This document shows positions 1 through 7,213 of a stretch of DNA of 64,000 nucleotides, piece by piece. Both the position numbers and the translations under genes were made by a program. The first letter of the stretch is position 1; each line of letters starts with the position of its first letter. The stretch comes from Arthrobacter sp. Soil736 (GTDB lineage Bacteria; Actinomycetota; Actinomycetes; Actinomycetales; Micrococcaceae), in contig NZ_LMSB01000045.1 of assembly GCF_001428005.1 (NCBI RefSeq), positions 62,001-126,000 on the forward strand, read 5' to 3'. Under the pieces are notes generated by a model, which worked only from the letters and a program-made list of their open reading frames with translations, was not told the DNA's origin and did not search any database.

Positions 1-659
1 TCACGCTGCTGACCATCATCTTCCCGGTCGTGCTGATGCTCGCCAAGGCGGTCGTGGACATCGTCTGGCCGGACGTCCAAACGGCGCCGCCGGTCCGGAT
101 CTTCTTCGACTTCGCCGGCCAGCCACTCGTGGCCATGACCCTCGCAGTGCTCCTGGCCATCCTCACCTTCGGCTACGCCGTGGGCTTCACCGGAAACCGG
201 ATCACGTCCAAGATCGGCGCGAGCCTCGGGCCCATCGCGGCCATCCTGCTCATTGTGGGCGCGGGCGGCGGCTTCAAGCAGACCCTGATCGGCGCGGGCG
301 TAGGCGATGCCGTCAAGAAGTGGGCCGAAGGCACCAACATGTCGGTGCTGGTCCTCGGCTTCATCGTGGCCGTTGCGCTGCGGCTGGCCACCGGCTCCGC
401 GACGGTGGCCACGGTCACGGCGGCCGGAATCGTCGCACCGCTGGCCGGCTCGCTGAGTCCCACCCACGCCGCACTGCTGGCACTGGCGATCGGCGCAGGG
501 TCGCTGTTCCTCTCGCACGTCAACGACGCGGGGTTCTGGCTGGTCAAGGAGCTCTTCGGCCTGACCGTGGGCCAGACGTTCAAGACGTGGTCCGTCATGG
601 AAACGCTGATCTCGGTGGTCGGCTTCGGCTTCGTGATGCTGTTGTCGCTGGTGATTTAG
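1..659 (+). CDS. GntP-family gluconate/organic acid permease, C-terminal part
   Basis: This is the 3' end of a membrane transporter; the start lies before the window, and about 219 residues are present, read in frame 3. It holds several hydrophobic helices and the pattern GIVAPLAGSLSPTHAALLAL followed by SHVNDAGFW, which is typical of the C-terminal half of GntP/GntT gluconate-proton symporters. Members usually have about 450 residues, so roughly half is missing only because of the window edge. The family takes up gluconate or related sugar acids across the cytoplasmic membrane. Exact substrate cannot be told from this part. It converges on the MerR regulator gene downstream. Confidence 0.85.
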   Translation, partial: TLLTIIFPVVLMLAKAVVDIVWPDVQTAPPVRIFFDFAGQPLVAMTLAVLLAILTFGYAVGFTGNRITSKIGASLGPIAAILLIVGAGGGFKQTLIGAGVGDAVKKWAEGTNMSVLVLGFIVAVALRLATGSATVATVTAAGIVAPLAGSLSPTHAALLALAIGAGSLFLSHVNDAGFWLVKELFGLTVGQTFKTWSVMETLISVVGFGFVMLLSLVI

Positions 660-681
660 CGGACGTGTAGCGTGCCGCCGT

Positions 682-707
682 GCCTCAGCCCGCTGCCGGG
701 CTGAGGC
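682..707. terminator. Hairpin between convergent genes
   Basis: An 11-bp perfect inverted repeat (GCCTCAGCCCG / CGGGCTGAGGC) with a 4-nt loop lies just past the permease stop and overlaps the last codons of the opposing MerR gene. There is no T-run on either side. It may act as a bidirectional terminator. Confidence 0.45.
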
Positions 708-1458
708 GTGAAGCCGCGTAGACCTTGATTCCCTCCAGCAGGTAGGAGGCAAGGCCTGCGCGGCTTTTGTCGTAGAAGGCGGTGAACCGCGGGTCCTCGG
801 CGTACATCCGGCCCAGGCCCACATAGCTCTGGGCATCGGGCGTCCAGCTCACGCAGATCCACCGGTAATGGCGTTCGACGGCGGCCTGCACCCGCGCGTC
901 GTCGGCCGGGAGGCCGGCGTCGAGGCAGTCGGCGAGCTCCTGGTTGATCGCCTCGGCTTCAGCCAGAAAGTTACGCTTTTCGGCATCGCTCATTGCCGCG
1001 TGCCGGGCCTTGCTGTCCTCCACGGCCTTGTCGCCCCACCGCTGGCGGGCCTCGTCCTCGTACGGGTTGCTGTCGAAATCCTTGAATATGTCTTCGCCGG
1101 ACATGGCTTCTCCTTGCTCCAGTGCCGAAATGGTTGCTTCGACGGTCCGGGCCATCCGGTCCAGCCGGTCGCGTTCGGCCAGCAGCCACTTCCGGTGCAC
1201 GCCAAGTGCATCCAGCTGGTTAGTCTGGCCGTCCAGAACCTCGCCGATGGTTTCGAGCCCCAGGCCAAGTTCACGAAGAAGCAGGATCCGCTGCAGGCGC
1301 AACAGCTCGGTCCGCGTGTAATAGCGGTAGCCGTTGTGCCCCGTGTATGCGGGCGCCAGCAGCCCCAGCTGGTGATAGTGCCGCAGGGTCCTGGAAGAGA
1401 CCCTGCTCAGCTTCGCCAGTTCGGCGATGGACCAGCTGGGGACTTCTTCCTGCTTCAT
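685..1458 (-). CDS. TipA-like MerR-family regulator with TipAS domain
   Basis: A 257-aa regulator. Residues 8-75 form a MerR winged helix-turn-helix (SIAELAKLSRVSSRTLRHYH), followed by a coiled coil at about 85-120. Residues 130-250 resemble the TipAS ligand domain (MYAEDPRFTAFYD near the end). In Streptomyces, TipAL binds thiopeptide antibiotics through TipAS and activates its own promoter by untwisting an overlong spacer. Exactly such a promoter (19-bp spacer, central palindrome) lies in front of this gene, so autoregulation is likely. The inducing ligand is unknown. The start is the ATG at 1458, six bases after the -10 box. Confidence 0.88.
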   Translation of the reverse strand: MKQEEVPSWSIAELAKLSRVSSRTLRHYHQLGLLAPAYTGHNGYRYYTRTELLRLQRILLLRELGLGLETIGEVLDGQTNQLDALGVHRKWLLAERDRLDRMARTVEATISALEQGEAMSGEDIFKDFDSNPYEDEARQRWGDKAVEDSKARHAAMSDAEKRNFLAEAEAINQELADCLDAGLPADDARVQAAVERHYRWICVSWTPDAQSYVGLGRMYAEDPRFTAFYDKSRAGLASYLLEGIKVYAASRLSPAAG

Positions 1459-1495
1459 GACTCCAGCGTAGAAGTTGACGTTACGTCAACGTCAA
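1459..1495 (-). promoter_or_regulatory. MerR-type promoter and operator
   Basis: Read on the minus strand: -35 TTGACG (1490-1495), a 19-bp spacer (1471-1489) and -10 TACGCT (1465-1470), then six bases and the ATG. A 17-bp perfect palindrome, GTTGACGTTACGTCAAC (1474-1490), sits in the spacer. A 19-bp spacer with a dyad is the known hallmark of promoters switched by MerR activators. The start of transcription probably coincides with the ATG, giving a leaderless message. Confidence 0.75.
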
Positions 1496-1499
1496 GTGT

Positions 1500-2345
1500 T
1501 CAGGCGTTAAGCGTCGCGGATGCCACCGTGGGAAGCGTGGGGGCTGTGGAACCGCCGGCGGGCTCCACGGTGATCCCGAGCGCGGCGGCCGAATGGATGC
1601 CCTTGACCACGGCGGGCTTCGACAATGCCTCCGCATCCATCAGGCCCTGCGACACAGGCGATGTGCCGTCCTTCGGAATGAGCCACATCTGGTACACCTT
1701 GCCCTCGGGAGGAGGCGGGACATCCTTCATGCGGACTACCAACGCGTCCTTCGACGGCGCTATGGACACTATGGCTGTCCCTCCGCCGCTGACCTCGACG
1801 GTGGCCTGGCGCACGTCCTGCGCCTGGAGCACCTGCGTCAGCGGATCGTTCTGGTTGGCCACATAAGCGCCGACCCCAACGCCTCCGAGCGCGATGACGG
1901 CAGCAGCCGCAACGCCGATCAGCCAGTTCCGCATGCCGGCGGACCGGCGTCGGACATCCCGGCGTTCACGGGCCGCGGAAAGCTGATCGGTCACGGGCGG
2001 CACAGCCGCCGGTCCGGCAGGTGCGTCCTTCCTGACATTCGCCGGATGCGCCGGAAGCTGGGCCACGATGCGGTCGAACAGGTCTGCCGGCGGCTCCTCC
2101 TCGGCAGTGAACGTGGCGGCCAGTGTTTCCCTGGCCTGGCGGACGCGCTCGTAGAAGGCCTGGCGCTCTGCCTCCGGAGCAGCGTTGATATAGGCCTCGA
2201 TGGCTTCGCGTTCCGCGTCACTCACGGCATCCAGCGCGTAGACTTCGGCGAGCTCGACGGCGCGGCCCGCCGCCAGGTCAGCGGAAATGTCGGCAGCGAA
2301 GGCACGGGGCAGCTGGCGGCCGTGTGCATCATTCGTATCGGTCAT
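1500..2345 (-). CDS. rskA: RskA-type anti-sigma factor
   Basis: A 281-aa single-pass membrane protein. The N-terminal ~100 residues form a cytoplasmic anti-sigma domain (FAADISADLAAGRAVELAEVYALDAVS). A transmembrane helix lies at about 143-163 (LIGVAAAAVIALGGVGVGAYVA). The outer C-terminal part carries the RskA-family pattern GKVYQMWLIPKDGTSPVSQG. Such proteins hold a group IV sigma factor inactive at the membrane until proteolysis frees it. The gene starts one base after the stop of the sigma gene, so both are co-transcribed and probably coupled. The cognate partner is the SigK-like factor upstream. Confidence 0.88.
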   Translation of the reverse strand: MTDTNDAHGRQLPRAFAADISADLAAGRAVELAEVYALDAVSDAEREAIEAYINAAPEAERQAFYERVRQARETLAATFTAEEEPPADLFDRIVAQLPAHPANVRKDAPAGPAAVPPVTDQLSAARERRDVRRRSAGMRNWLIGVAAAAVIALGGVGVGAYVANQNDPLTQVLQAQDVRQATVEVSGGGTAIVSIAPSKDALVVRMKDVPPPPEGKVYQMWLIPKDGTSPVSQGLMDAEALSKPAVVKGIHSAAALGITVEPAGGSTAPTLPTVASATLNA

Positions 2346-2346
2346 T

Positions 2347-2952
2347 TCAGCTCACCCCCAGACAGGTCTTCAATCGGATCAGTCCGTCGCGGATGCGGGA
2401 CTTGATGGTGGGTACGGCCGCGTTGAGCTTTTCAGCGACTTCGCGGTAGGTGAGGCCGCCGTAATAGGCGAGCCGAACGGATTCCTGCTGGGTCTCGGTC
2501 AAGGTCTCGAGGCAGCGCACCACGGCCTCGGCCTCCAGCCTGCTGCCGACCTCATCGGACACGGAATCGTGGTCTATGTCCTGGCTGCTGGCACCGTACT
2601 TGGCCTCACGGTCAGTCGATGACTGCGACGACCTGACCTTGTCCACGGCGCGGCGGTGCGAGATGGTCATGAGCCATGCCAGCGGGCTGCCGCTGGCCGG
2701 ATCGAATTTGGCGGCGTTCTGCCAGACCTGCAGGAACACCTCCTGCGTCGTGTCCTCGCTCAGTTCCGGATCGATCAGCACCCTGCGGGCCATGCCGAAC
2801 ACGCGGCGCGACGTGAGCTGGTAGAACTCGGCAAAGGACGCCTGGTCGCCGCCGGCAATCCGCGCGAGCAACGCTGCAAGCTGGCGGTTAAGGTCGACGG
2901 CGGCGCCGGGCGGCGCTGGGGCGCCAAAGTTCGGCGCATTGGGAGTTTCCAT
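2347..2952 (-). CDS. sigK: RNA polymerase ECF sigma factor, SigK type
   Basis: A 201-aa group IV sigma factor. Region 2 includes FAEFYQLTSRRVFGMARRVL and ISHRRAVDKVR; region 4 has the helix-turn-helix LTYREVAEKLNAAVPTIKSR near the C-terminus. It directs RNA polymerase to a small stress or envelope regulon and is paired with the RskA gene that follows. I chose the ATG at 2952 (METPNAPNF) because the in-frame extension to 3144 is not sigma-like. A TATGCT -10-like hexamer lies about eight bases before that ATG. The regulon is not visible here. Confidence 0.87.
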   Translation of the reverse strand: METPNAPNFGAPAPPGAAVDLNRQLAALLARIAGGDQASFAEFYQLTSRRVFGMARRVLIDPELSEDTTQEVFLQVWQNAAKFDPASGSPLAWLMTISHRRAVDKVRSSQSSTDREAKYGASSQDIDHDSVSDEVGSRLEAEAVVRCLETLTETQQESVRLAYYGGLTYREVAEKLNAAVPTIKSRIRDGLIRLKTCLGVS

Positions 2953-3202
2953 CACAGTCAAGCATAGGTCGCCGGAAGACAATGGCTGAGCACCCGAGCC
3001 GGAGACGGCACCGTCGTTCCGGGCAAAACGTAGTGCCGTCCTGCCCGCATTTACTCGTTTCACCTGCCGCTCCTCATTCCCGGGGATTTGCTCAGGAGTG
3101 ATTCGGCGCCGGAGCGCGTCCGGATGGCTGGTGCGGTCAGGCAATTACGACGGCACGCCTACTTAGGCACGGTTACTGGGGCATGCGCCCGGGACCTCCC
3201 GG

Positions 3203-3670
3203 TCAGAGCTGGGCGCCGGCGAAGCCCTGCTGGCGCCAGGCCTCGTACACAGCGATCGATGCGGCGTTGGCCAGATTCAGGGAACGCAGCGACGGCAGCA
3301 TGGGGAGCCGGACCCTGGACGTGACATGGGGATCGTACTTCAACTGTTCCGGCAGGCCCACCGACTCCGGGCCGAAGAGAAGGACGTCCCCTGGCCGGTA
3401 GGAAACGTCCGCGTAGGACACCTCGCCGTCGGAAGTGAAGGCGAAGACCCTCTCGGGCTGCAGGGCTTCCCAGGCGGCCTCAATGTCACGATGGACCGTC
3501 ACCACCGCGAGGTCGTGGTAGTCCAGGCCGGCGCGGCGCAGCTTGGCGTCGGAGAAGTCGAAGCCCAGCGGTTCCACCAGGTGGAGCTCGGCACCGGTGA
3601 TGGCGGCAAGGCGGATGGCGTTGCCGGTATTGCCGGGGATTTCAGGGGTGTGGAAGAGGATGCGGAACAC
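3203..3670 (-). CDS. trmL: tRNA (cytidine/uridine-2'-O-)-methyltransferase TrmL
   Basis: A 155-aa SPOUT methyltransferase, the normal length for TrmL. It methylates the 2'-OH of the wobble nucleotide (C34/U34) of tRNA-Leu isoacceptors using S-adenosylmethionine. Visible family motifs are the N-terminal IPGNTGNAIRLAA, the central LLFGPESVGLPEQL, and the C-terminal knot segment RSLNLANAASIAVYEAWRQ. The start is GTG at 3670. It stands alone between the sigma gene and the J-domain gene on the same strand. Confidence 0.92.
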   Translation of the reverse strand: MFRILFHTPEIPGNTGNAIRLAAITGAELHLVEPLGFDFSDAKLRRAGLDYHDLAVVTVHRDIEAAWEALQPERVFAFTSDGEVSYADVSYRPGDVLLFGPESVGLPEQLKYDPHVTSRVRLPMLPSLRSLNLANAASIAVYEAWRQQGFAGAQL

Positions 3671-3715
3671 GGTTCCATCCTATCGCCGGGGAAAATGCCG
3701 TCGGACGCACGTCCG

Positions 3716-4663
3716 TCAGTGCATGCCCCTGAGCAGCCTGGCCAGCACGGGCACATTGACGGTATTGGGCGCCGGGCCCCCGGCCAGGAACTGTTTGAGG
3801 CCCCTCGCCAGCCCCGCTGCATTGACCACCTGCACCACGTCCGATGCGCCACGGGACCGGCGGTGGTGATCGATGACCGGTTCATGCAGGTTGCCGTCCG
3901 GGCTATGGACCACGGTCCATCCGGTCACATTCAGTTCCGGAAAAATGTCCTGCATGCGCCTGACCACAGGGGCGAGCTGCGGGGGAGCGATGGACCTGCC
4001 GCCGTGGTTCAGTGTGTTGCCGTCCCACGCGTAGGCACCCTTGGGCAGGAGCATGGATCCGATCAGCGCCAGCCGGTAGCCGGAGAGCAGGGCGTGGTCG
4101 ATGTGGCTGTTGTCGGCAGGTGACTGGAGTCCATTGATCAGGCGGGCCGCCGGGATGGCCGGGAGAACCTGCCGGTCGATCAGCTGAACGGTACGCATCT
4201 CGCGCTGGATCCTGGCTTCCGCACCGAAGATGCCGCGTTTCCTGGGCATCCCATGGATCTGTTGGCTGGCCAGACCGAGCGGGATCAGCGGCACGGTGCC
4301 CGGAACGTCAAAGGGCGGCACATAGACCGGTGCGTCACCCGAGGTATTCCGGGGAGTCCCGGGCCGGTGGATCGTGGCGGAGGCATGGCTGCCGGCGGCC
4401 GGAGCGTCGAAGTGCGCCTCGTCGGCGCCCGCCGGGTTCCGGTGGCGCGGCCCGCCCGCATAGGAGCGGTCGTAGGCTGCCCGTCGCCGGGGGTCGATCA
4501 GCGTTTCGTAGGCCAACGTGACCTGCCGGAAGGTTGCGGCGTCGCCGCCGTGATCGGGGTGGGAGGCGCGGGCGGCCCGGCGGTAGGCCACCTTGATCTC
4601 CTTTTCCGTGGCAGTCACGGCGACGCGGAGTACCTCGTAATGGGAACTGCTGCCCTCGGTCAA
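3716..4663 (-). CDS. J-domain protein with nuclease-related-like C-terminus
   Basis: 315 residues. Residues 8-67 are a J domain with an intact HPD tripeptide (ASHPDHGGD), the part that stimulates DnaK ATPase. Residues 68-130 are low complexity. Residues 140-315 resemble a nuclease-related (NERD-like) fold: a GAEARIQREMRTVQLIDRQV stretch followed by HIDHALLSGYRLALIGSMLL. The usual E-x-K after IDH is replaced by IGSMLLPKG, so nuclease activity is doubtful. The start is TTG at 4663; no ATG or GTG precedes the J domain. Not a DnaJ orthologue: the Gly/Phe and zinc-finger parts are absent. Its function is unknown. Confidence 0.7.
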   Translation of the reverse strand: MTEGSSSHYEVLRVAVTATEKEIKVAYRRAARASHPDHGGDAATFRQVTLAYETLIDPRRRAAYDRSYAGGPRHRNPAGADEAHFDAPAAGSHASATIHRPGTPRNTSGDAPVYVPPFDVPGTVPLIPLGLASQQIHGMPRKRGIFGAEARIQREMRTVQLIDRQVLPAIPAARLINGLQSPADNSHIDHALLSGYRLALIGSMLLPKGAYAWDGNTLNHGGRSIAPPQLAPVVRRMQDIFPELNVTGWTVVHSPDGNLHEPVIDHHRRSRGASDVVQVVNAAGLARGLKQFLAGGPAPNTVNVPVLARLLRGMH

Positions 4664-5028
4664 GCACGGTCCTTCGGTTGTCGTTGCCAGCGCAGTCTTG
4701 CAGCCTGTCTGCCCAGCATATCGGCCGGTTCGCCGGGCTAGTCAGACAACGTCCGGGGTCGTGCCCCGGGTTCCCGGTGCGTGGCTGCCGGAGTGCGGAT
4801 GAAGGCACCGTCGAATGGATTCCATGCGTCCTGATCGCAGGAGTGCTCCCCGGCCCGGCCGGCACGCCGTGTGCCAGGCGATCAGGCGGGGCAGGCCGGA
4901 CGTCTAGACTTTTCCGGAGACCGGGTCCGGCCTGGCCGGGTGTCCAGTGGGTGCCTAACGGGCGTCCCGGTTGCTGCCCGGCGTCAAAACGTCCGGAAGT
5001 CCAGTAGTTCCGTGAGCCTAGTAGTGAG
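4664..5028. other. Non-coding gap of 365 bp
   Basis: The divergent spacer between the J-domain gene and the lipoprotein gene. I see no convincing protein, RNA gene or strong hairpin. The palindrome GTCTAGAC at 4902-4909 contains a TAGACT hexamer that could be a -10 box toward the lipoprotein gene, without a clear -35. Confidence 0.5.
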
Positions 5029-5721
5029 GTGTGTATGCCAGCCCCAACCCGGAGTGGAATCCGCCGTTGCGGGCTGCAGGCCGTGGCCGCAGCGGCGGCT
5101 GTGGCGTTCCTCGGAGGTTGCAGCGTGGGGATACCCGATCCGGCTGTCCCGGCCACGGTGCCTTCCACCCGGCAGCCCGCCACTCCCACCATCACTCCGG
5201 GCCACGACGCCGCGGCGGTCGCCGCCCGCAATATGTCTTTTTCCGCCGGGACCATGCTCGCCCGCGGCGTTCCCGTGGGTCTGTCGGAGGGCCTGGCGGA
5301 TGCGCCGGGGTGGAGGCGGTCGGGGAGCAACGCAGGCGGCACAAACCTCTATCTGAAGTCCGACGGCTGCCAGGCTGCGGCGAAAGTCCGCGTGAACCAG
5401 TGGCCGCTGGTCAAGGCTGATGACCGGGAATCCACGGCCGGGCTGTTCGCCTACCTCGACCCGACCATTCTGCCTAAATATCTCAAACCTGCGGCGCTGC
5501 GCTGGGGCGGGGAACCGGACAAGCACGGGCCGACGGTGGACGTCCTTGTCCTTGAGCGGGCGGCCCGGCCCGCGGGCAGGGCCGCCGTTGTGCTGGCAAG
5601 GGTTTTCGGAACGGCCGGTTCCTCCGTGTATGTATCGGTCTCATGCCCGTCGGCTCCGGCGCTCGCCGCCGCAAGGGCCGACGTCGAGCGCTGGCTGACC
5701 GTCGTTCCGCCGCCGGATTAG
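5029..5721 (+). CDS. Putative secreted lipoprotein of unknown function
   Basis: A 230-aa protein with a type II signal peptide: basic start (APTRSGIRR), hydrophobic AVAAAAAVAFLGG and a lipobox LGGC, so the mature protein should be anchored outside by its cysteine. A Pro/Thr-rich linker (VPATVPSTRQPATPTITPG) follows, then a globular domain of about 170 residues with two more cysteines (DGCQAA, SVSCPSAP) that could form a disulfide. No family recognised. GTG at 5029 and ATG at 5035 are both possible starts. Confidence 0.75.
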   Translation: MCMPAPTRSGIRRCGLQAVAAAAAVAFLGGCSVGIPDPAVPATVPSTRQPATPTITPGHDAAAVAARNMSFSAGTMLARGVPVGLSEGLADAPGWRRSGSNAGGTNLYLKSDGCQAAAKVRVNQWPLVKADDRESTAGLFAYLDPTILPKYLKPAALRWGGEPDKHGPTVDVLVLERAARPAGRAAVVLARVFGTAGSSVYVSVSCPSAPALAAARADVERWLTVVPPPD

Positions 5722-5731
5722 CGGCACGCGC

Positions 5732-5751
5732 CGGCCGGCGCATGCCGGCCG
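5732..5751. terminator. Hairpin between convergent genes
   Basis: CGGCCGGC-GCAT-GCCGGCCG, an 8-bp perfect stem with a 4-nt loop, lies between the lipoprotein stop and the DoxX stop. There is no T-run; it is a possible bidirectional terminator. Confidence 0.45.
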
Positions 5752-5779
5752 TTGTCCGCATGTTGGGGCTGCGCTGCCG

Positions 5780-6196
5780 TTACCGTTTTGCCGCTGTGGC
5801 GAGCCGGTTGAGGGCCAGTGCGCCCACGAGCAGTCCGAAGTCCCGCAGGGCTACGTCGTAGAAATTGCCGAGGATCAACAGGTTCACAATGATCCCGAAC
5901 AGCCAGGCTGCGACGACCAGTGAACCGATCCGCGGGCGGAACGCGACCAGCAGTCCGGCGAGTATTTCGATAACGCCGACGGCGTACATGATGGTCTGCC
6001 CGGGCAGCGGCACCACGGACGTCACGACCGGCGCGAGGTAGCTTGTCCAGTCCGTGAGCACGTTGGTGAACTTGTCCAGGCCGAACAGGACGGGGGCCAC
6101 CGTGAAGACGGTGCGGAGGAGAAGGAACGCCTGCCGGACCGTTTCCGGAGCCAGTGTTTCCGTGCGTCCGCGTTCCTTCAATGCTGTGGTTTTCAT
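5780..6196 (-). CDS. DoxX-family membrane protein
   Basis: 138 residues with four hydrophobic helices and the DoxX-like pattern RTVFTVAPVLFGLDKFTNVLTDW then MYAVGVIEILAGLLVAFRPRIGS. DoxX-family proteins are small inner-membrane proteins; some associate with thiosulfate or quinone oxidation or redox defence, but this one cannot be assigned. The ATG at 6196 is chosen because GAAGGAG precedes it by five bases and the family begins there. It is divergent from a SufR-like regulator, and the region between carries repeated TTTTAGA motifs, so that regulator probably controls it. Confidence 0.8.
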   Translation of the reverse strand: MKTTALKERGRTETLAPETVRQAFLLLRTVFTVAPVLFGLDKFTNVLTDWTSYLAPVVTSVVPLPGQTIMYAVGVIEILAGLLVAFRPRIGSLVVAAWLFGIIVNLLILGNFYDVALRDFGLLVGALALNRLATAAKR

Positions 6197-6204
6197 GATT
6201 GCTC

Positions 6205-6275
6205 CTTCTAAAAGTGGATATCTTGATTTTAGACCTCGCAGGGCTTCTTTAGCAACGAATCTTGTTTTTAGAGAT
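6205..6275. promoter_or_regulatory. Repeated operator-like motif between doxX-like gene and regulator
   Basis: Two 15-bp direct repeats, ATCTTGATTTTAGAC (6220-6234) and ATCTTGTTTTTAGAG (6259-6273), match at 13 of 15 positions with a 39-bp offset. An inverted copy of the core (TCTAAAA, 6207-6213) lies beside the doxX-like start. They occupy the divergent promoter space, the expected place for binding by the adjacent regulator. Confidence 0.55.
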
Positions 6276-6286
6276 ACGCTTGAGTC

Positions 6287-6961
6287 ATGACCCGTCAACC
6301 GAGCACCAGGCTTTCGTGGGCAGGCCGCCTCGCCGCCCTCGCGTCTCTGGGGGATGACACCCGGCGGCGGCTCTTCGAATTCGTCGCTGCATCGGCCTCC
6401 GCGGTGGGACGCGACGACGCCGCGGAAGCCTTGGACCTGCCGAGAAGCACCGCGTCGTTCCACCTGGACAGGCTGGTCCGCGAGGGTCTGCTTGCCGTTG
6501 AGTTCAGAAAGCTTGGCGGGAAAGGCGGCCCGGGCTCGGGCCGGCCGGCGAAGCTTTACCGCCCGGCGCTGGAGGAAGTGGGGGCGTCGGTCCCGGAGCG
6601 GAGCTATGACCTGGCCGGCGAGCTCATGGCCTCCGCAATCGAAGAATCGATGTCCGGCGGGGGGCCTGTCCGGGAAGCGCTGGTCGCCACGTCCTACTCC
6701 CGCGGCCGCGCTTCTGCCGGCGGGGGAGGGTCATTCGAGGACCTGCTCACCGGGATCGGGTACAGGCCCGCGCCGGACGGCAACGGCGGACTCGTCCTGA
6801 TGAACTGTCCCTTCCACCGGCTGGCGGACGGGCACGCAGACGTGGTGTGCGCGATGAACGGCGCCTTCCTGAGCGGGGCCGCCGCGGCCTGCGGCGTGCC
6901 TGAAGACAAGGTGGAAGAGGACAGGACCGCCGGACGCTGCTGCGCCCGGATCCGCCCGTAG
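6287..6961 (+). CDS. SufR-like helix-turn-helix regulator with C-terminal cysteines
   Basis: A 224-aa regulator. Residues 20-75 form a winged helix-turn-helix (AAEALDLPRSTASFHLDRLV) followed by a GPGSGRPAKLYRP wing, as in the SufR/COG2345 group. The C-terminal domain carries NCPFHRLA, VVCAMNGAFL and GRCCARI; equivalent cysteines in SufR bind an iron-sulfur cluster, so redox or Fe-S sensing is plausible (inference). It probably controls the divergent DoxX gene and itself through the repeats between them. No strong ribosome binding site is seen before the ATG. Confidence 0.8.
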   Translation: MTRQPSTRLSWAGRLAALASLGDDTRRRLFEFVAASASAVGRDDAAEALDLPRSTASFHLDRLVREGLLAVEFRKLGGKGGPGSGRPAKLYRPALEEVGASVPERSYDLAGELMASAIEESMSGGGPVREALVATSYSRGRASAGGGGSFEDLLTGIGYRPAPDGNGGLVLMNCPFHRLADGHADVVCAMNGAFLSGAAAACGVPEDKVEEDRTAGRCCARIRP

Positions 6962-6986
6962 CTGTGCTCAGGCCACGGCTGTCTGC

Positions 6987-7139
6987 TCAGGCCATGGCCG
7001 GCTGCCGTGTTCGGCGCTTCGTGCCCGTGAGGAGCACACCGGAGCTGACCAGCTATCCGCCCAGTATTTTGCGGGGTGGTGACCGGAATGCCCAGGAGCA
7101 CGGTGATCACCGCCGTGAAGACCACTATGGAGGCATTGC
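6987..7139 (-). pseudogene. Possible remnant of a DMT/EamA transporter C-terminus
   Basis: On the minus strand one frame reads SIVVFTAVITVLLGIPVTTP, a hydrophobic helix like those near the end of EamA transporters. A second frame continues after it with LVSSGVLLTGTKRRTRQ and a stop at 6987-6989. The two pieces match the last two helices and basic tail of such a protein but are out of frame, and no upstream part is present. This is most likely decayed coding sequence; confidence is low because the piece is short. Confidence 0.35.
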
Positions 7140-7175
7140 GGCAGGCGGGCGCAGTGGCAGCCGAGGGGAGAAATA

Positions 7176-7213
7176 GCCGCGGGTAGAATTTGGCCGCGGG
7201 TAGAATTTTAACC
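7176..7213 (+). promoter_or_regulatory. Duplicated -10 element, probable leaderless promoter of the desulfurase gene
   Basis: GCCGCGGGTAGAATT occurs twice in tandem (7176-7190 and 7193-7207) with a 17-bp offset. Each copy has a good TAGAAT -10 box. The second (7201-7206) ends seven bases before the GTG at 7214, so transcription should start at the start codon itself. No ribosome binding site precedes the GTG, in agreement. Confidence 0.6.

Noticed and set aside
4678..5007. A 109-codon open frame in the 365-bp gap
   Set aside because: Composition is random-like (Pro, Arg, Gly rich), with no ribosome binding site or recognisable motif.
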